A stretch of DNA of 64,000 nucleotides, taken from positions 248,001 to 312,000 of the forward strand of contig JAMXHR010000010.1 in assembly GCA_023955635.1 (NCBI GenBank), in the 5' to 3' direction. Below, piece by piece: positions 28,866-38,867 of the stretch. Positions within the stretch are counted from its first letter, which is position 1. Each line of letters starts with the position of its first letter. A model generated the notes under the pieces. The model saw nothing but the letters and a program-made list of their open reading frames with translations, was not told the DNA's origin and ran no database searches. This DNA is from Methanosarcina sp. ERenArc_MAG2. Lineage in GTDB: Archaea > Halobacteriota > Methanosarcinia > Methanosarcinales > Methanosarcinaceae. The translations under genes were made by a program, and so were the position numbers.

Positions 28866-29642
28866 TCAGGATCTAAGACATTCATATTCTTCAAGTAGTG
28901 ATTTTGTGTATGTATGGCAAGGATGACTGAACACCTGATCAATAGTTCCGGATTCTACTATTTTCCCCATAAACATTACGATGACCCGATCACACATAAT
29001 CCGGACCACATCCAGGTCATGCGAAATAAATAACATTGCAAAGCCCTGTTCTCTTTGCATTGACCTTAATAGAGTTAAAACTTGAGCTTGAACGGATACA
29101 TCAAGCATGGATGTAGGTTCATCAGCAACTAACAACTCAGGCTTTAAAGCTAATACTCTGGCTAATGCTACTCTTTGTACCTGACCGCCGCTAAGCTCCC
29201 ATGAGTATCTGTTCAAATGTTCCTGCTGTAGCCCCACCATGCTAATCAATTGGTTAATCAGTGCTTTTTCATCTTCACTTTTCCTGGATGCTAATTTGTT
29301 AATTCGGAGAACTTCAGCGATACAATTGTATATTTTCATGTGGGGGTTAATCGACGATTCCGGGTTCTGAAAAATGATTTGAACCTTTCGCCTGTAGCTC
29401 TTCAGTTTCTCTCCTCTAATACTTGAAACATCTTCACCATTAAGGTACATACTCCCCGAACTGCTTTTCAACAGTTTGAGAATCATTTTGGCAAGGCTCG
29501 TTTTACCACAGCCGCTTTCACCGATTATTCCAACCGTTTCGCCTCTGTCAACAGAAAACGTCACATCGTCAACAGCCTTCAAAGATGCTTTATGTATGAC
29601 GCCGGAATTATAAATCTTTGAGAGATTTCGGATTTCAAACAT
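28866..29642 (-). CDS. Oligopeptide/nickel-type ABC transporter ATPase (DppF-like)
   Basis: 258 residues. Walker A GESGCGKTS, Q-loop FQNPESS, signature LSGGQVQRVALARVL, Walker B LLVADEPTSMLD, H-loop FISHDLDVVR. This is the second ATPase of a two-ATPase Opp/Dpp/Nik importer. Its ATG overlaps the end of the preceding ATPase gene by 8 bp. Last gene of the seven-gene minus-strand operon. Confidence 0.93.
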   Translation of the reverse strand: MFEIRNLSKIYNSGVIHKASLKAVDDVTFSVDRGETVGIIGESGCGKTSLAKMILKLLKSSSGSMYLNGEDVSSIRGEKLKSYRRKVQIIFQNPESSINPHMKIYNCIAEVLRINKLASRKSEDEKALINQLISMVGLQQEHLNRYSWELSGGQVQRVALARVLALKPELLVADEPTSMLDVSVQAQVLTLLRSMQREQGFAMLFISHDLDVVRIMCDRVIVMFMGKIVESGTIDQVFSHPCHTYTKSLLEEYECLRS

Positions 29643-30579
29643 ATTTTAGGCACCTCACTCTATGTTCTTCATTTAGAGTAAGAAGGTTGGGATGCTGATC
29701 TTGGCAGACACCAGTTGCATATGAACAGCGGTCAAAAAATCTACAATTAGAAGGTAAATCAATTAAACTGCATACAGTACCATTTAGAACATTGAGTCCT
29801 TCACATGGCTGCGATTTTATTAAAGACATTAAATATGGATGTTTGGGGTCATTAAACAGTGTCTTCGCGTCTCCCATTTCAGCAATTTCACCGGCATACA
29901 TCACAGCGATTGTATCACAAATAGCCGACGCAAATTTCAGATCATGTGTGATGATTAACACAGCGCAGCCTGTTGTTTCAGTGAACTTCCTGATCGTCGC
30001 AATAACCTGCCCACGCTTAATAGCATCCAAGCCCTTCGTCGGTTCGTCCGCGATCAATAAAGAGGGATAACCACTCATCCCCATTGCTGCAAGGACTCGC
30101 TGTTTCATGCCACCACTCAGCTCATTGGGAAATTGGTGCATAATGGCCTTGGGTTCTGAAAAACCGAGTACACTGAGTAAGTCTATAGACGTTTTGCGAC
30201 ATTCTTTTTTTGATAATGCCTGATTTATTCTAACTGATTCCATGATCTGCGTTCCATTTTTCATCAGAGGGTTAAGCGCTTCAGCTGGGTTCTGGCAAAT
30301 AAATGCGATCTTGTGACCTCTGACAGCTCTCAGCTCCTTAACAGACATTTTAAGGATATCTTTACCTTCGAATAATATCTTACCAGTAATACAGGCGTTC
30401 TTCGGGAGAAGCCTCAGGACAGACTGTCCTAGGACCGATTTACCGCAGCCGGTCTCACCGATCAGCCCAATAATTTGTCCGCGATATATATCCATATTGA
30501 CGTTACACACAGCATTGACGCAGCCATTTCTACTGTCAAAATGTGTACATAAATTTTTAATTTCAAGCAGTTTTTCCAT
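29635..30579 (-). CDS. Oligopeptide/nickel-type ABC transporter ATPase (DppD-like)
   Basis: 314 residues. Walker A GETGCGKSV, signature LSGGMKQRVLAAMGMSG, Walker B LLIADEPTKGLD, and the C-terminal oligopeptide-ABC extension with the cysteine pattern CRFFDRCSYATGVCQ (probably an Fe-S site as in several DppD proteins). Powers uptake with the DppF-like partner. Starts 12 bp after the permease gene. Confidence 0.93.
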   Translation of the reverse strand: MEKLLEIKNLCTHFDSRNGCVNAVCNVNMDIYRGQIIGLIGETGCGKSVLGQSVLRLLPKNACITGKILFEGKDILKMSVKELRAVRGHKIAFICQNPAEALNPLMKNGTQIMESVRINQALSKKECRKTSIDLLSVLGFSEPKAIMHQFPNELSGGMKQRVLAAMGMSGYPSLLIADEPTKGLDAIKRGQVIATIRKFTETTGCAVLIITHDLKFASAICDTIAVMYAGEIAEMGDAKTLFNDPKHPYLMSLIKSQPCEGLNVLNGTVCSLIDLPSNCRFFDRCSYATGVCQDQHPNLLTLNEEHRVRCLKYV

Positions 30580-30591
30580 ACTTATACTTCC

Positions 30592-31409
30592 CTAAATGTT
30601 GAGATAATCTTTCTTGGGATTCAGCCATTCCTGCAGCTCGTCTCCGAGTGCGTTGAAAAGCCATATGTATAAGCAAAGCAGCAATCCTGGGGCCAAAATC
30701 ATCCAGGGCGCTTTTGTTATATAGGTTAATCCGTCCTTGATCATCAGACCGATTTCCGCTGTTGGCGGCTGTACACCAAAACCCAAAAACCAAGTCCTGA
30801 TATCGCCATGACAGTATGCCCGATCATAAGAGTAAAAAGAGGGATAAGCGGCCGCAAAACATTCGGAAGGATATGCCTGAAGAGCACGTAACCGCTTGAT
30901 GCGCCAATAGCTCGTGCACCCTGTATATAATCCAGTTCCTTAAGGCTGACAACCTCGCTGCGGATTAGGCGGGCATATGTTACCCAATTGGTACACGATA
31001 ACGCGATAATAAGGGTATATATTCCCGGCCCAAGCATGGCGATCAAGCATAACGACGCAATCAAGCTTGGAAATGACATCACAACATCTTGAATAATGAT
31101 ATATGCCTTATCGATAACGCCACCGTAATAACCAGAAATTGCACCTAAAATCGCACCCACAAATAAGCAAATTATCTGAATGACAAGCGCTAGCGCCATA
31201 GAAAGCCTCAATCCGATAAACGAACGTCCAAACAAATCGCGGCCAAGATTGTCGCTACCGAACAAATGCGAAGAACTTGGTACTTGAAGCGCATTTTTCA
31301 TATCAAGATCATAACTAGCCGAGAACAGATACGGCGAGGCAATGACAAATAGAAGCAAAATAGCGGTTAATACCGTAAGGGCAATAATTATATGTTTATT
31401 GTTTTTCAT
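30592..31409 (-). CDS. Oligopeptide/nickel-type ABC transporter permease (DppC-like), one apparent frameshift
   Basis: About 272 residues when joined. An N-terminal membrane segment, the GSDNLGRDLFGRSFIG motif and the EAA loop (ARAIGASSGYVLFRHILPNVL) define a DppC-type subunit. The frame breaks at the A5 run 30785-30789 (plus strand); a sixth A gives ISGLGFLGFGVQPPTAEIG, the usual C-terminal loop of the family. The start overlaps the DppB-like gene end by 14 bp. Confidence 0.9.
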
Positions 31410-32349
31410 TTATTGCCATCCTAACTCTGGGATCGATCAGAGTATATGTAAGATCCACCAATAGGTTTATTAGTATAATGAAAAGGGCGAATAAAAAAAC
31501 AAACCCTAGTATAACCGGAAAATCCTTCACCATTATTGCCATGATTAGGTAATTCCCCAAGCCGGGCAGCCCGTATATATTCTCGATAATGACACTTCCG
31601 CCCAACAAGCTTGTCATGTTAGTACCACATAAGGTGATGATCGGAAGTGCGATATTTATCAGAACATGCCTGATCATAATAGAACTCTCGCTTAAGCCCT
31701 TTGCTCTTGCAGTAACAACATATGCGCTCGAAAGGTTATCCATGAGGCATGATTTTGTCATTCTAATAATGGTACTTGAATAGCTCAACCCAAGTACCGC
31801 TACAGGCAGGATAAGGCTCGAAAATCCATTAAATCCGAATGAAGGTAGCAGATGGAGTTGAACTGAGAAAATCCATAGGAATAAGAGCGCCAGCCAGAAG
31901 CTCGGTACAGACATATTGAACACAACGAAAAAACGAATGACTTTATCTAGAATGTTATTATGATATAGAGTTGACAGAATACCTAAGGCTAATCCTACGA
32001 CAAGCGCGAGAAGCGTAGAAAGTAACATCAACGATATGGTACATCCTGCTCTAGTCGTAAATTCATGCAGGACTGGTAATCCGGTTTTAAATGATGTCCC
32101 AAAATCGCCTTTCAGAATCCCGGACAACCAATCTCCAAACTGTGCAAAAAAAGTTTCATTCGTACCCAGCTTTTCCGCATACATCTCAACTGTTTTCTGG
32201 TTCAAGCCTCCTGTTGGGTCTTTATATCGCAATAGTTTCTCTGCAGGGTTACCTGGAGAGTAGAACATCACGCTAAAACACAATAATGCGACAAGCAGAG
32301 CTGTGACAAGTGTCATACAGAGCTTTTTTATAATCGCTTGAGCTCTCAT
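31396..32349 (-). CDS. Oligopeptide/nickel-type ABC transporter permease (DppB-like)
   Basis: 317 residues, six predicted membrane segments. Opens with the DppB pattern (FSVMFYSPGNPAEKLLR) and has the EAA-type loop ARAKGLSESSIMIRHVLINI and GSVIIENIYGLPGLGNYLI. Forms the channel with the DppC-like subunit. It is preceded by a strong hairpin between it and the binding-protein gene. Confidence 0.93.
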   Translation of the reverse strand: MRAQAIIKKLCMTLVTALLVALLCFSVMFYSPGNPAEKLLRYKDPTGGLNQKTVEMYAEKLGTNETFFAQFGDWLSGILKGDFGTSFKTGLPVLHEFTTRAGCTISLMLLSTLLALVVGLALGILSTLYHNNILDKVIRFFVVFNMSVPSFWLALLFLWIFSVQLHLLPSFGFNGFSSLILPVAVLGLSYSSTIIRMTKSCLMDNLSSAYVVTARAKGLSESSIMIRHVLINIALPIITLCGTNMTSLLGGSVIIENIYGLPGLGNYLIMAIMVKDFPVILGFVFLFALFIILINLLVDLTYTLIDPRVRMAINEKQ

Positions 32350-32372
32350 ATCTGATCTACAATTTGGGACTT

Positions 32373-32419
32373 AAAGCATATTCAGGTCTTAAGTAAATCT
32401 TAAGGCCTGAATATGCTTT
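32373..32419. terminator. 21-bp stem-loop between binding-protein and permease genes
   Basis: AAAGCATATTCAGGTCTTAAG pairs with CTTAAGGCCTGAATATGCTTT with one mismatch that is a G-U wobble in RNA; the loop is 5 nt. It lies immediately after the binding-protein stop within the operon. Such hairpins usually protect the upstream message or attenuate the rest, giving excess binding protein over permease. Confidence 0.75.
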
Positions 32420-32423
32420 CTGT

Positions 32424-34006
32424 TTACTTTGATCTCTTAATCTTCACGCCGGACAAATCAATGACACATTCATTTGGGTTAAAAATAAATCCTGTTACAT
32501 CCTTCGAGTGGATAAACACCCGAGGTGTTGTATACAATCCGGTTCCCGGATAAAATGCGTACTCTTCTGCCCACACCTTGTCAAAAGTATTCCACAGATC
32601 GTCTTTTGAGCCCTTTGATAAGACTTCGTCTAAATACGTTGAGAAGTTGCCGCTAACGCCAAAGCCGATTCCAAAATCATCATAGGTGTTGACCGCGCCT
32701 CTCCAGGACATGTATGTTTGAGGCGTTGTAAGCCATGGATGTGTGTATGCAATATCAAAATCGCCATTTTTTCTTTTTCTGCTCTGGCTGAATCATCCAG
32801 CGCCTCAAGTTTTGTATCTATACCAATCTTCTTCAGGCAGTCTTGAACGTATACAGCCGTCGCTCTTGCGGTTTCATCGCTCTCAACCACAAACCTTAAA
32901 ACAACAGGTTGTCCATCCTTTTCGACAATGCCGTCACCGTTTGTATCCACATATCCGCCTGCTGTCAGCGCAGCCTTTGCTGCATCCAAGTCGTAAGTAT
33001 ATTCCTTTTCATTTCTCGGCGAAAAGTCATATTTTCTCCTCATGAAATCGCCGCTTTCAGCTCCCAAACCAGATATTACGGTATCGACAAGCGTCTTGCG
33101 GTCAATTGCATATGTGACGGCTTTTCTGAGATTTATGTCGGTCATAGGCCCTTTGGCATAGTTATAAACATATGTTGCGATCAAGCCGCTATCAGGATTT
33201 AAGTCAACAACATACTTATCATCCTGCTCCAGCTCTGCAACAGCTGCGTAGGAAAGCGCGCAATAATGCTCAGCAACGCCGATGACATCCACCTGACCAC
33301 TTTGAAGCGCCATGGTTCGCGCGTTTTCATCAGGAATAACAACCCATTTGACGCCGTCGATCGAAGGCATTTTGTCCTTGTTCCAATAATCTTTGTTTGT
33401 TTTAAGTGTCGCGCTCTGATCAGCCTGATAATCATCGAGAATGAAAGGTCCTGTTCCCACCCATTTAACAACATTGCCCTTATCATCAAGGGAGCCGGGA
33501 AGAGAAACATAAATTCTGGTCATCTCCGTCAGAAAGTTTCCATAGCTCTTGGCGAATTTTACTTTCAGGGTGGTGTCATTAACAACATCCATTGATTTCA
33601 GCGAATACATAAAGTTGCCATCGCAATAAGGAGCCCAGGCCTGCAGTGAATATTTGACAATATCGGCAGTTAAGGGTGTGCCGTCGGTAAATTTGACATT
33701 TTGGCGAACCTTAAGTGTGTACTCTGTCAGATCCGCGTTCGTCGTCCACGATTCAATAATATCAGGCTCAACACCCATGCTCTCCGACCGTTGTGTCATC
33801 AAATCAAACACCATTGACTGGCCTTCTTTGCCTGAACCTTGCTTAAAGTCGGCAAACGCGCCGATAACAAGCGTATTTTTACCCGACGCTACGCCACCGG
33901 ATGCATTCGAGTTTTCCTGGGTACTTGTCATGCTGACGCAGCCAGCCATCAGCGAGGTAGCCATAATTGCCAAGAGGACAAGCGCTGCGATTTTCTTAAA
34001 TCTCAT
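32424..34006 (-). CDS. Oligopeptide/nickel-type ABC substrate-binding lipoprotein (SBP family 5), one apparent frameshift
   Basis: About 527 residues. Lipoprotein signal with lipobox LMAGC (residues 18-22), then the SBP_bac_5 fold: LKVRQNVKFTDGTPLTADIV, WVGTGPFILDDYQADQSAT and NLRKAVTYAIDRKTLVD. Binds a peptide, metal complex or similar ligand outside the cell. The frame breaks at the T6 run 32767-32772 (plus strand); one more base gives EKEKNGDFDIAYTHPWLTTP. A Ser/Asn-rich linker follows the lipid cysteine. The following exporter-like genes suggest metal or metallophore traffic, which is inference. Confidence 0.9.
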
Positions 34007-34031
34007 TCTATTTTCCTCCGTTTGTGCTGTA

Positions 34032-35813
34032 TTATAAATGAAAATTCATCGACACAATTTTTGCATATTGGGTGCGGATAAGCCTTGAATACGTGCCGTC
34101 ACGTAAAATCATCTCTTCATGCCTGCCGGTTTGCGCAACTTTTCCGTTTTCAAGCACAACTATTTTATCCGCAGCCATAATCGTCGAAAGTCTATGAGCG
34201 ATAACAAGTGTAATCCTGTTCTTGCTGAGTTCTTGTAACGCTTCTCTGAGTTCTTCCTCATTTTTTGTGTCCAGGTTCGAAACCGCTTCATCCATCAGCA
34301 AGATTGGCGCGTTTTTCAGCAAGGCTCTCGCAATTGCGATACGCTGTCTCTGACCTCCGGACAGCTGCACGCCGCGTTCACCAACCTCCGTATCATAACC
34401 GTTCGGAAGGCTTATGATAAAATCATGTATTCTGGCTTTTCTCGTCGCTTCATAGATTTCCGTATCTGTAGCGGTTTGTTTGCCCAACAGAAGGTTATCC
34501 TTGATAGAACAGTTGAAAAGATAGACATCCTGCGGCACGATGGATACAATTTTCCTTAAATCCACCTGCTTTAGATCACGTATATCCTGACCGCCGACAC
34601 GTACGCAGCCTTCTGTGACATCCCAGAATCGGAGCAGCAGGTTTGCGCATGTGGATTTTCCAGATCCAGAATGACCGACAAGCGCCACAGTCTCTCCGGT
34701 ACTCACCCGAAAAGAAACATCCTTTAACACGAGCGGCAATTCTTCTTTATATCGAAAACTGACATGGTCGAATTCAATGCTGAGCCTATCCTGCAACGGT
34801 TTGCTCACCTCTACCATATCTTTTACTGTTTCCGGCATCTCGAGCACGGTAAAAACACGATCAGTTGATGATTGCATAATGCCAAAGCTTCTTGCCATCG
34901 TACCGACGGCGACGACTGGTGTAAAAACATATATGGATAGAATGATCGATACTGCATACCATTGTCGATCCATCATCCCATTCTTTATAAGGTATACCGA
35001 GATGATTGTGACACTCAGCAGTCCGGCGGACATGAAAAAATTAAGAAATCCTGTTTCAATTCCCTGTCTGCTTCCATATTTACGCTGTACTGCTGACAGA
35101 CGCTTATTCGCGTTTCTGAGCTTTTTCAAATACCACGATTCATAACCAAAGGACAATATTTCCCGAATTCCCTGGATGCCGTCAACTACTTCCGAATTGA
35201 CTTCGGCAAGCCCTTCGCGTATTTTACGTCCATCTATTTCCGCTCGGTTTTGAAACCAGAACGGAACTGTGATGGTTAGGAAAAGCCACGGAATCAATAC
35301 AAGCGCAAGATAGGGATGAATTAAGACTGCAATAAAGACAAGAACAATGACCGGAACGATCACGGCAATAAAAGCTGCTCCATATGTATGGGCATAAAAC
35401 CATTCCAAGGTTTCAACATCAGACATCAGCGTTGATGAAAGGTCGCCTGTCCGTTTATTCATTAAATAACTTGGTGCAATTTTTTCAATAGCCCTGTACA
35501 GCTTTACTCGTAAATGAGCCAATATCCCATAGGCAGCTTTATGGGCATACCACATTTCTGCATAACTCATGACAGCTCGCAGAACAACTAAGGCAACGAG
35601 TACCCAAATCCCGATTAAAATTGCATGAGGTTCGGCCCCTAATATCGCCAGGCTGACTAAATAAGCACCGTAAGCCGAACAAGCGATTGCAGCGCCTTGA
35701 TTCATAATTCCGGTGAAGATTCCGAGAATTATGGAGCTTAGGACGGGTTTCAGATGCGGGAGAAGTTTAATAAGTATTTTCATCTGATTTTCACTCCATT
35801 TTTTACCCAGCAT
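34032..35813 (-). CDS. ABC exporter-type half-transporter (membrane plus ATPase domains) 1
   Basis: 593 residues: six membrane helices (about 20-310) and an ATPase domain (about 340-585) with Walker A GHSGSGKST, signature LSGGQRQRIAIARAL, Walker B ILLMDEAVSNLD and H-loop VIAHRLSTI. Type IV ABC fold, as in CydCD, lipid or drug exporters and the YbtPQ/IrtAB metallophore importers. Its start overlaps the end of the partner gene by 11 bp, so the two probably form a heterodimer. Confidence 0.92.
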   Translation of the reverse strand: MLGKKWSENQMKILIKLLPHLKPVLSSIILGIFTGIMNQGAAIACSAYGAYLVSLAILGAEPHAILIGIWVLVALVVLRAVMSYAEMWYAHKAAYGILAHLRVKLYRAIEKIAPSYLMNKRTGDLSSTLMSDVETLEWFYAHTYGAAFIAVIVPVIVLVFIAVLIHPYLALVLIPWLFLTITVPFWFQNRAEIDGRKIREGLAEVNSEVVDGIQGIREILSFGYESWYLKKLRNANKRLSAVQRKYGSRQGIETGFLNFFMSAGLLSVTIISVYLIKNGMMDRQWYAVSIILSIYVFTPVVAVGTMARSFGIMQSSTDRVFTVLEMPETVKDMVEVSKPLQDRLSIEFDHVSFRYKEELPLVLKDVSFRVSTGETVALVGHSGSGKSTCANLLLRFWDVTEGCVRVGGQDIRDLKQVDLRKIVSIVPQDVYLFNCSIKDNLLLGKQTATDTEIYEATRKARIHDFIISLPNGYDTEVGERGVQLSGGQRQRIAIARALLKNAPILLMDEAVSNLDTKNEEELREALQELSKNRITLVIAHRLSTIMAADKIVVLENGKVAQTGRHEEMILRDGTYSRLIRTQYAKIVSMNFHL

Positions 35814-37541
35814 TTTGAGCCTTCATGAGTTCCATAAAAGCTCCATCCCTGGATATCAGCTCTTGCGCTGTCCCGTGTTCATAAATATGCTCATTCCTCA
35901 TAACATATATTTCATCAGCGTCTATTATTGTTGAAAGCCGGTGGGCAATAACCAAAGTGGTTTTATCTCTCGCAAGCCGATCAAGACTTTCCTGTATTGC
36001 ACTTTCATTTGAAGCATCCATATTTGATGTTGCTTCATCAAGCACAAGTATCGGTGCATCCTTAAGCATCGCCCTGGCTATCGAAATTCTTTGTCGTTCG
36101 CCTCCCGAAAGCCTAACGCCTCTCTCTCCGATGATCGTTTGATACCCTTGCGGCAACGCGGATATAAAGTCATGAGCGTTTGAATTACGGCAGCAAGCTT
36201 CTACCTCCCCAAAGGAGGCCTCCGGTTTTGCGACGCGAATATTATCCTCAACAGTTCCATAAAATAGATAGGTGTCCTGAAACACTGCGGCAATTTGACG
36301 GCGAAGATCCTGTATTGAATATTTACCAATCTCTTTTCTGCTGATTGTGATACTGCCCGTCTGCGGGTCGAAAAATCTGAGCAGTAAATTGACAACAGTA
36401 GATTTACCGGCGCCTGATTGACCGACGAGTGCGATTTTCGCTCCCGACGGAATTGACAGGTCGAGATTTTTGAGTGCCGGTCTCTTTCCGTCATTATAGG
36501 AGAATGTGACCGCGTTAAAATCAATAGAAGGTTTCTTTCTCTCCGTAAGAACAAGTCTGTCGTTGCCTTTATCCAGAACATTTACTGTCGTGTCAAGAAA
36601 TTCAAACATTTTCTCAGCAGCCGAAAATCCCAAAAATGATTTGTGCCAATACGCATTTAAATCGTTAATTGGTCTGAAGCATTCGGTTGACAAAAAAGAA
36701 TAACGGTCAGGCTTGACATCGCAAGCATACCCATGCTTAAGTGGAAAGCGCCGATTCCGACTGACAATGCCGTTCCGATCGCAGTCGCGAAGCCGACAAG
36801 TGCGGAGCTGATCAAGGACACATTGAGCTTTTTCATCGTGTGCTTATACAATTCGCTGGCATCTCGTTCGAGCTCATTGCCTTTTGCATCACTCGCATTG
36901 AACGCTTTGAGTGTTGTCATTCCTTGCATTGCGTCCACAAACTGCGAATTGAGGTTTCCATAGGATTCCCAATGACCGTGGCCGATTTTATTCATCATTT
37001 TGTCCCAGAACATCGGGCAGAGTACTGATATAAGAATTGATACGAAAACAATCACACCTACCAGCGGATCAAGGCTTGCCATATAAGGAAGAATGCATAC
37101 AAGACCGACGACAGTGACCAATACCTGAGGGATATAGTCAACTAGAAACACTTCCAAAGCTTCAACACCATCAATGAATATCGACTGGAGCTTTCCTGTG
37201 CGACCGTCCTCCATATATGCCGGACCTAAACGAAAGAAATGCTTAAAAAGGTTAATTCTCAAGGCCTCTTTAACTTTCTCAGCCGCATATTTCCCAAATA
37301 TTTCTCTTATCCATAACAAATGAACTCTCAGCACGACCATAAGTACAATTCCAAGAATTATCGGAGCGAAGAGACGCCAATTTAACTCAGCAAAAGCATA
37401 ACTCACGCCTTTCGCCGATAAAAAGGCTTGAACAATATATGTCCCTGTTATTAGTACACCTATCAGTGCTTTTGCAAGAAGTGAAATCCTCGCACCTTTT
37501 GTAACGCTCAGTAATCGTATAATCACTTGAAACCTTTCCAA
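35803..37541 (-). CDS. ABC exporter-type half-transporter 2, one apparent frameshift
   Basis: About 579 residues, first gene of the operon. Membrane domain (1-300), then ATPase domain: Walker A GQSGAGKST, signature LSGGERQRISIARAM, Walker B ILVLDEATSNMD, H-loop VIAHRLSTI. MEDGRTGKLQSIFIDGVEAL resembles CydD-like proteins. The frame breaks at the A6 run 36692-36697 (plus strand); one more A gives SLTVILFLLSTECFRPIND. Partner of the 34032-35813 product. What the pair moves is not readable; the linked Nik/Opp importer hints at a metallophore or peptide. Confidence 0.88.
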
Positions 37542-38435
37542 CGGATTAATTCAGTAGATAATGGCCTGCGAGAGAGGTATGAATGAATCAGGTATACGCA
37601 TACAATTCCTATTTTTCTCGATTGAAACGTGGGTAGTATGAAATTTTCTCTTTTTGTAACACTTATACCTACAAAAAGTTACTATAAATAGTTGTCGAAT
37701 TGTTATTCTGTTTAAAAGAGCACTTATTTTTGGTTAAGACAAGTTTAGAAAAACTTACTTTTTGACTGAAAAATTTAGAAAATGGGAAAAATGGGTTTTG
37801 CATAAACACAACGCGCGCACCAAAACTCACATCAATCCTGCTTTCGGCAGGTCGACATTTAATTTTCAATATTTTTGCTGATGACGATTTTGAAATGATG
37901 CTCCATAATTGTGTGCAGTTGTTAGGTTTACATATAACCAATTATTAATTTCTCATACAAAACTTCAATGAAAAAACGATTCAGTACTTATATATGTCGT
38001 GGGAGTTGAGCCACATGTTAACCAACTTTAAACCCAATATATAGTTAGCTAATATTTAAAAACGGCATCGAAAAAAATATTCTAATTTTTAATGTCGACC
38101 TGCCGAAAGCAGGGTGAAACATAGTTTAGGAAACAATTCAGGTTCTGTGTAGTCTTCGCGTGTTAGACTCCTCAAAAGATTGGTGTGTAAAGTTAAAATG
38201 AGGAGTTTTTTGAGGACATTTGTTTGGGATGGGTATTACATAGACTATACAAATACACTTGTTTCCTTCGATGAGGACCGGTAAATGCAAAAAAATAATA
38301 AGAAACATAGAGCTAAATTAATTTAGCGTTAGATGATTGCGATTTTAAACAAAAACAATCAAAGAATTTTATTATTATAAAAACACGATTTATAAAAAAA
38401 TGGAAGTGGTAAGTGAACTTTTAATTTTTTCAAAT
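37542..38435. other. Intergenic region containing repeat copy B
   Basis: 894 bp holding the promoter side of the ABC operon and the 277-bp repeat. No gene was supported; a few short hydrophobic frames overlap the repeat and are ignored. Confidence 0.5.
37837..38113. repeat. 277-bp MITE-like repeat, copy B
   Basis: Perfect 22-bp inverted termini, CCTGCTTTCGGCAGGTCGAC at 37837 and its complement ending at 38113 (AT extends both). The interior matches copy A (28390-28666) along its entire length. Shorter, decayed relatives (TTTCGGCAG, TTCGGATGGTCGAC) lie near 58330 and 58445. Confidence 0.9.
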
Positions 38436-38867
38436 TTATTTAATAACAATAGTCTTATGAACCCACAACTTCTCAACACAACCCTTACCCTTGATAGTCA
38501 TACAACTGATATAATAACCAGTCTTTGGAAACTTGTGTACCGGATTTTTTAGTGATGAAGTAATTTTTGTTCCTGAGAGAGAGGTTCCATCTCCAAAGTC
38601 CCATCTGATATATGTCTCATCACCTGTTGATCGATCTTTAAATTGTACTACTCGTGGATCATTTGAAACGGCTACAGCCGTATAATCAATACAATTATCT
38701 CCGCAGGCGCAGGATAGACGTGATGTCGCTGGCGGAGTTCCTGCACCAAGAGGAGTCGGGTATATAGTAAGTTTTGCAGAGGCTTCTGCAGACAATAAAG
38801 TCAACATCATTAATATAGTGAAAAGAGATACTGTTATTTTCCATATAGACTTTCCATTATTTTTCAT
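38436..38867 (-). CDS. Secreted PKD-domain protein
   Basis: 143 residues. A signal peptide (VSLFTILMMLTLLSAEASA) is followed by a short spacer with two cysteine pairs and one PKD domain: VVQFKDRSTGD, YIRWDFGDGTSLSG, NPVHKFPKTGYY. PKD domains are beta-sandwich modules on Methanosarcina surface proteins; with only one domain this could be a small surface or adhesion component. AGGAGGAATAAA precedes the ATG, a very strong ribosome binding site. Confidence 0.85.
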   Translation of the reverse strand: MKNNGKSIWKITVSLFTILMMLTLLSAEASAKLTIYPTPLGAGTPPATSRLSCACGDNCIDYTAVAVSNDPRVVQFKDRSTGDETYIRWDFGDGTSLSGTKITSSLKNPVHKFPKTGYYISCMTIKGKGCVEKLWVHKTIVIK

